DNA of 33,820 nucleotides from Kocuria coralli (GTDB lineage: Bacteria > Actinomycetota > Actinomycetes > Actinomycetales > Micrococcaceae), in contig NZ_ML708630.1 of assembly GCF_008831305.1 (NCBI RefSeq), forward strand, positions 1 through 33,820, in the 5' to 3' direction. Position 1 is the stretch's first letter, and each line of letters starts with the position of its first letter. Positions 32,737 through 33,820 of this stretch are shown here, one piece after another. Below the pieces are notes generated by a model. The model saw nothing but the letters and a program-made list of their open reading frames with translations, ran no database searches and was not told where the DNA came from. Made by a program: the position numbers and the translations under genes.

Positions 32737-33587
32737 CCCGGCTGAAGATCAACCACGTGACCCGGTACGTCTACGACACCAAGGTCAAGCGCTCGCATAA
32801 CGAGGCGCGTATGACGCCCCTGGGCGACGACGAACAGGTGGTGCTGAAGGCGGAGCTCGCGGTCAAGCCGAGCTCGGCGCACATCCACAACTACGTGGAT
32901 TACTTCGGCACCCGGGTCGCGGATTTCGACGTCCCCACGCGGCACTCCATCCTGGAGGTCCGTTCCTCCTCCGAGGTGGAGGTCAACCGGTTCACGGTGG
33001 ATCCCGACAGGCCCGGAGTGACCTGGGAGGATCTGAAGGATCCGAAGATCCGGGACCGTTACGCCGAGTACCTGGTCACCACCCCCCTGACCACGCCGGG
33101 CAAGGAGCTGCAGGCGGTGGCCGACGAGGTGCGCGCCACGGCGGCCACGCCGTTCGACGCGGTGCAGGCGATCCTCAAGCGCATCGCCGGGAAGGTCACC
33201 TACGAGTCCGGGGTCACCGGGGTCCACACCGACGCCGACGCCGTCTGGGCCGACGGGCGCGGGGTGTGCCAGGATCTGGCGCACGTCGCGATCGCCCTCC
33301 TGCGGCACGCAGGGATCCCCGCCCGCTATGTCTCCGGCTATCTCCACCCGGATGATTCCGCGGGGATCGGGGTGACCGTGGTGGGGGAGTCCCATGCGTG
33401 GATCGAATGGTGGGACACCCGGTGGATCGGCTACGACCCCACCAATCACAAGTACCTTGACGACCTGCACGTCAAGGTCGGCCATGGCCGCGACTACAAG
33501 GACATCCCGCCGCTCAAGGGCATGGTCACCGGCGGGGGCGGCACGCAGGAGCTCGACGTCAACGTCGAGGTCACCCGCCTGGAGTAG
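32733..33587 (+). CDS. Transglutaminase-like cysteine protease family protein
   Basis: A 284-residue protein from GTG 32733, supported by ggagggg at 32722-32728 and a GTGA overlap with the previous stop; an earlier TTG (32715) is inside the upstream gene. An N-terminal beta-sandwich (residues about 1-95) opens with INHVTRYVYD, as in bacterial transglutaminase-like proteins with that domain. The papain-like triad is intact: Cys179 in GRGVCQDLAH, His221 in ESHAWIEWW and Asp235 in IGYDPTNH. It probably hydrolyses or transfers a peptide or amide bond, and with the ATP-grasp partner may close a make-and-break cycle; the substrate is unknown. Confidence 0.92.
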   Translation: MTRLKINHVTRYVYDTKVKRSHNEARMTPLGDDEQVVLKAELAVKPSSAHIHNYVDYFGTRVADFDVPTRHSILEVRSSSEVEVNRFTVDPDRPGVTWEDLKDPKIRDRYAEYLVTTPLTTPGKELQAVADEVRATAATPFDAVQAILKRIAGKVTYESGVTGVHTDADAVWADGRGVCQDLAHVAIALLRHAGIPARYVSGYLHPDDSAGIGVTVVGESHAWIEWWDTRWIGYDPTNHKYLDDLHVKVGHGRDYKDIPPLKGMVTGGGGTQELDVNVEVTRLE

Positions 33588-33634
33588 ATCTCCAGAGCAG
33601 GGATTAGAGCCGGCCTGAGCGGGTGGCATCGCCC

Positions 33635-33687
33635 GTGACGTGCTGAGAGCCGGTTTCAGAGACTGAAACCGGCTCTCAGCACGTCAC
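33635..33687. terminator. Perfect 25-bp bidirectional hairpin
   Basis: Left arm 33635-33659 and right arm 33663-33687 are exact reverse complements over 25 bases, with a 3-base loop (aga). It sits 47 bases after the transglutaminase-like stop and 17 bases before the stop of the convergent glgC-like gene. The position supports a shared terminator; no T-run follows on either strand. Confidence 0.8.
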
Positions 33688-33704
33688 CGCAGGGGTCTGC
33701 GCGA

Positions 33705-33820
33705 CTACTCGAACTTGTAGTTCTTGGGGATCACGGTGATCCCGGACTCCGTGACGTGCAGGCCGCGCGCACGGTCCTCCTCGGCGCTCACGCCGACGCG
33801 CACGCCCTGGGGCACCACCA
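33705..33820 (-). CDS. glgC: Glucose-1-phosphate adenylyltransferase-like, C-terminal fragment
   Basis: Only the last 37 codons are in the window; the gene runs off the right edge, with its TAG at 33705-33707. The visible protein contains VPQGVRVGVSAEEDRARG followed by VTESGITVIPKNYKF, matching the tail of actinobacterial GlgC (the usual DRARGF-VTESGITV end) after the left-handed beta-helix. GlgC makes ADP-glucose for glycogen synthesis. The catalytic domain is outside the window, so identification rests on this tail only. It is convergent with the transglutaminase-like operon and separated from it by the 25-bp hairpin. Confidence 0.72.
   Translation of the reverse strand, partial: VVPQGVRVGVSAEEDRARGLHVTESGITVIPKNYKFE

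Noticed and set aside
1-33820. Mobile elements, prophage, CRISPR or tRNA genes
   Set aside because: No transposase, integrase, regularly spaced repeat array or cloverleaf-like sequence was seen. The short repeats present are explained as hairpins or in-gene tandem repeats.

Overview
The window comes from a high-GC Gram-positive actinobacterium, most likely a member of the Micrococcales. The support is indirect: frequent GTG and TTG starts, a lipobox lipoprotein, the actinobacterial trio of circularly permuted ATP-grasp, alpha-E and transglutaminase-like genes, an aminopeptidase N and the tail of a GlgC-like enzyme. The genus cannot be resolved from the sequence alone. No rRNA, tRNA, CRISPR array, transposase or integrase was found.

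Layout. (1) Positions 1-19700 are a cell-surface glycopolymer locus. A truncated polysaccharide pyruvyl transferase gene (1-764) converges on a DUF6270-type gene (827-1591). After a 574-base non-coding stretch comes a rightward block: lipoprotein, pyruvyl transferase, two GT-B glycosyltransferases and an alpha/beta-hydrolase-like protein (2166-7197). It meets, tail to tail, a leftward six-gene block that starts at 19687: UDP-GlcNAc 2-epimerase, a giant asparagine-synthetase/double-hydrolase protein, a second stand-alone pyruvyl transferase, an FAD oxidoreductase, a glycosyltransferase-pyruvyl transferase fusion and an asparagine-synthetase-like protein. (2) Positions 19801-22207 hold a two-component system: a NarL-type response regulator facing away from a tiny secreted-peptide gene that is translationally coupled to a NarL-type sensor kinase. 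(3) Positions 22365-23854 hold two convergent genes of unknown function. (4) Positions 24078-29922 hold a leftward set: a HIRAN-like membrane protein followed by a UbiB/ABC1 kinase, and separately aminopeptidase N. (5) Positions 30197-33587 hold the overlapping ATP-grasp, alpha-E and transglutaminase-like operon, closed by a perfect 25-bp hairpin against the C-terminus of a convergent glgC-like gene.

How the genes may work together. The epimerase would supply UDP-ManNAc, the three glycosyltransferase modules would build a glycan, and four pyruvyl transferase domains would add ketal pyruvate to it. Asparagine-synthetase-like and hydrolase-like modules could amidate or acylate and deacylate the product. 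The rightward and leftward blocks carry matching paralogues (pyruvyl transferase, hydrolase module, glycosyltransferase), as if two versions of one decoration system had been placed face to face. This is inference from domain content; the polymer itself is unknown. The two-component system with its small cysteine-containing peptide lies directly next to this locus and is the best candidate for an undescribed signalling unit in the window.
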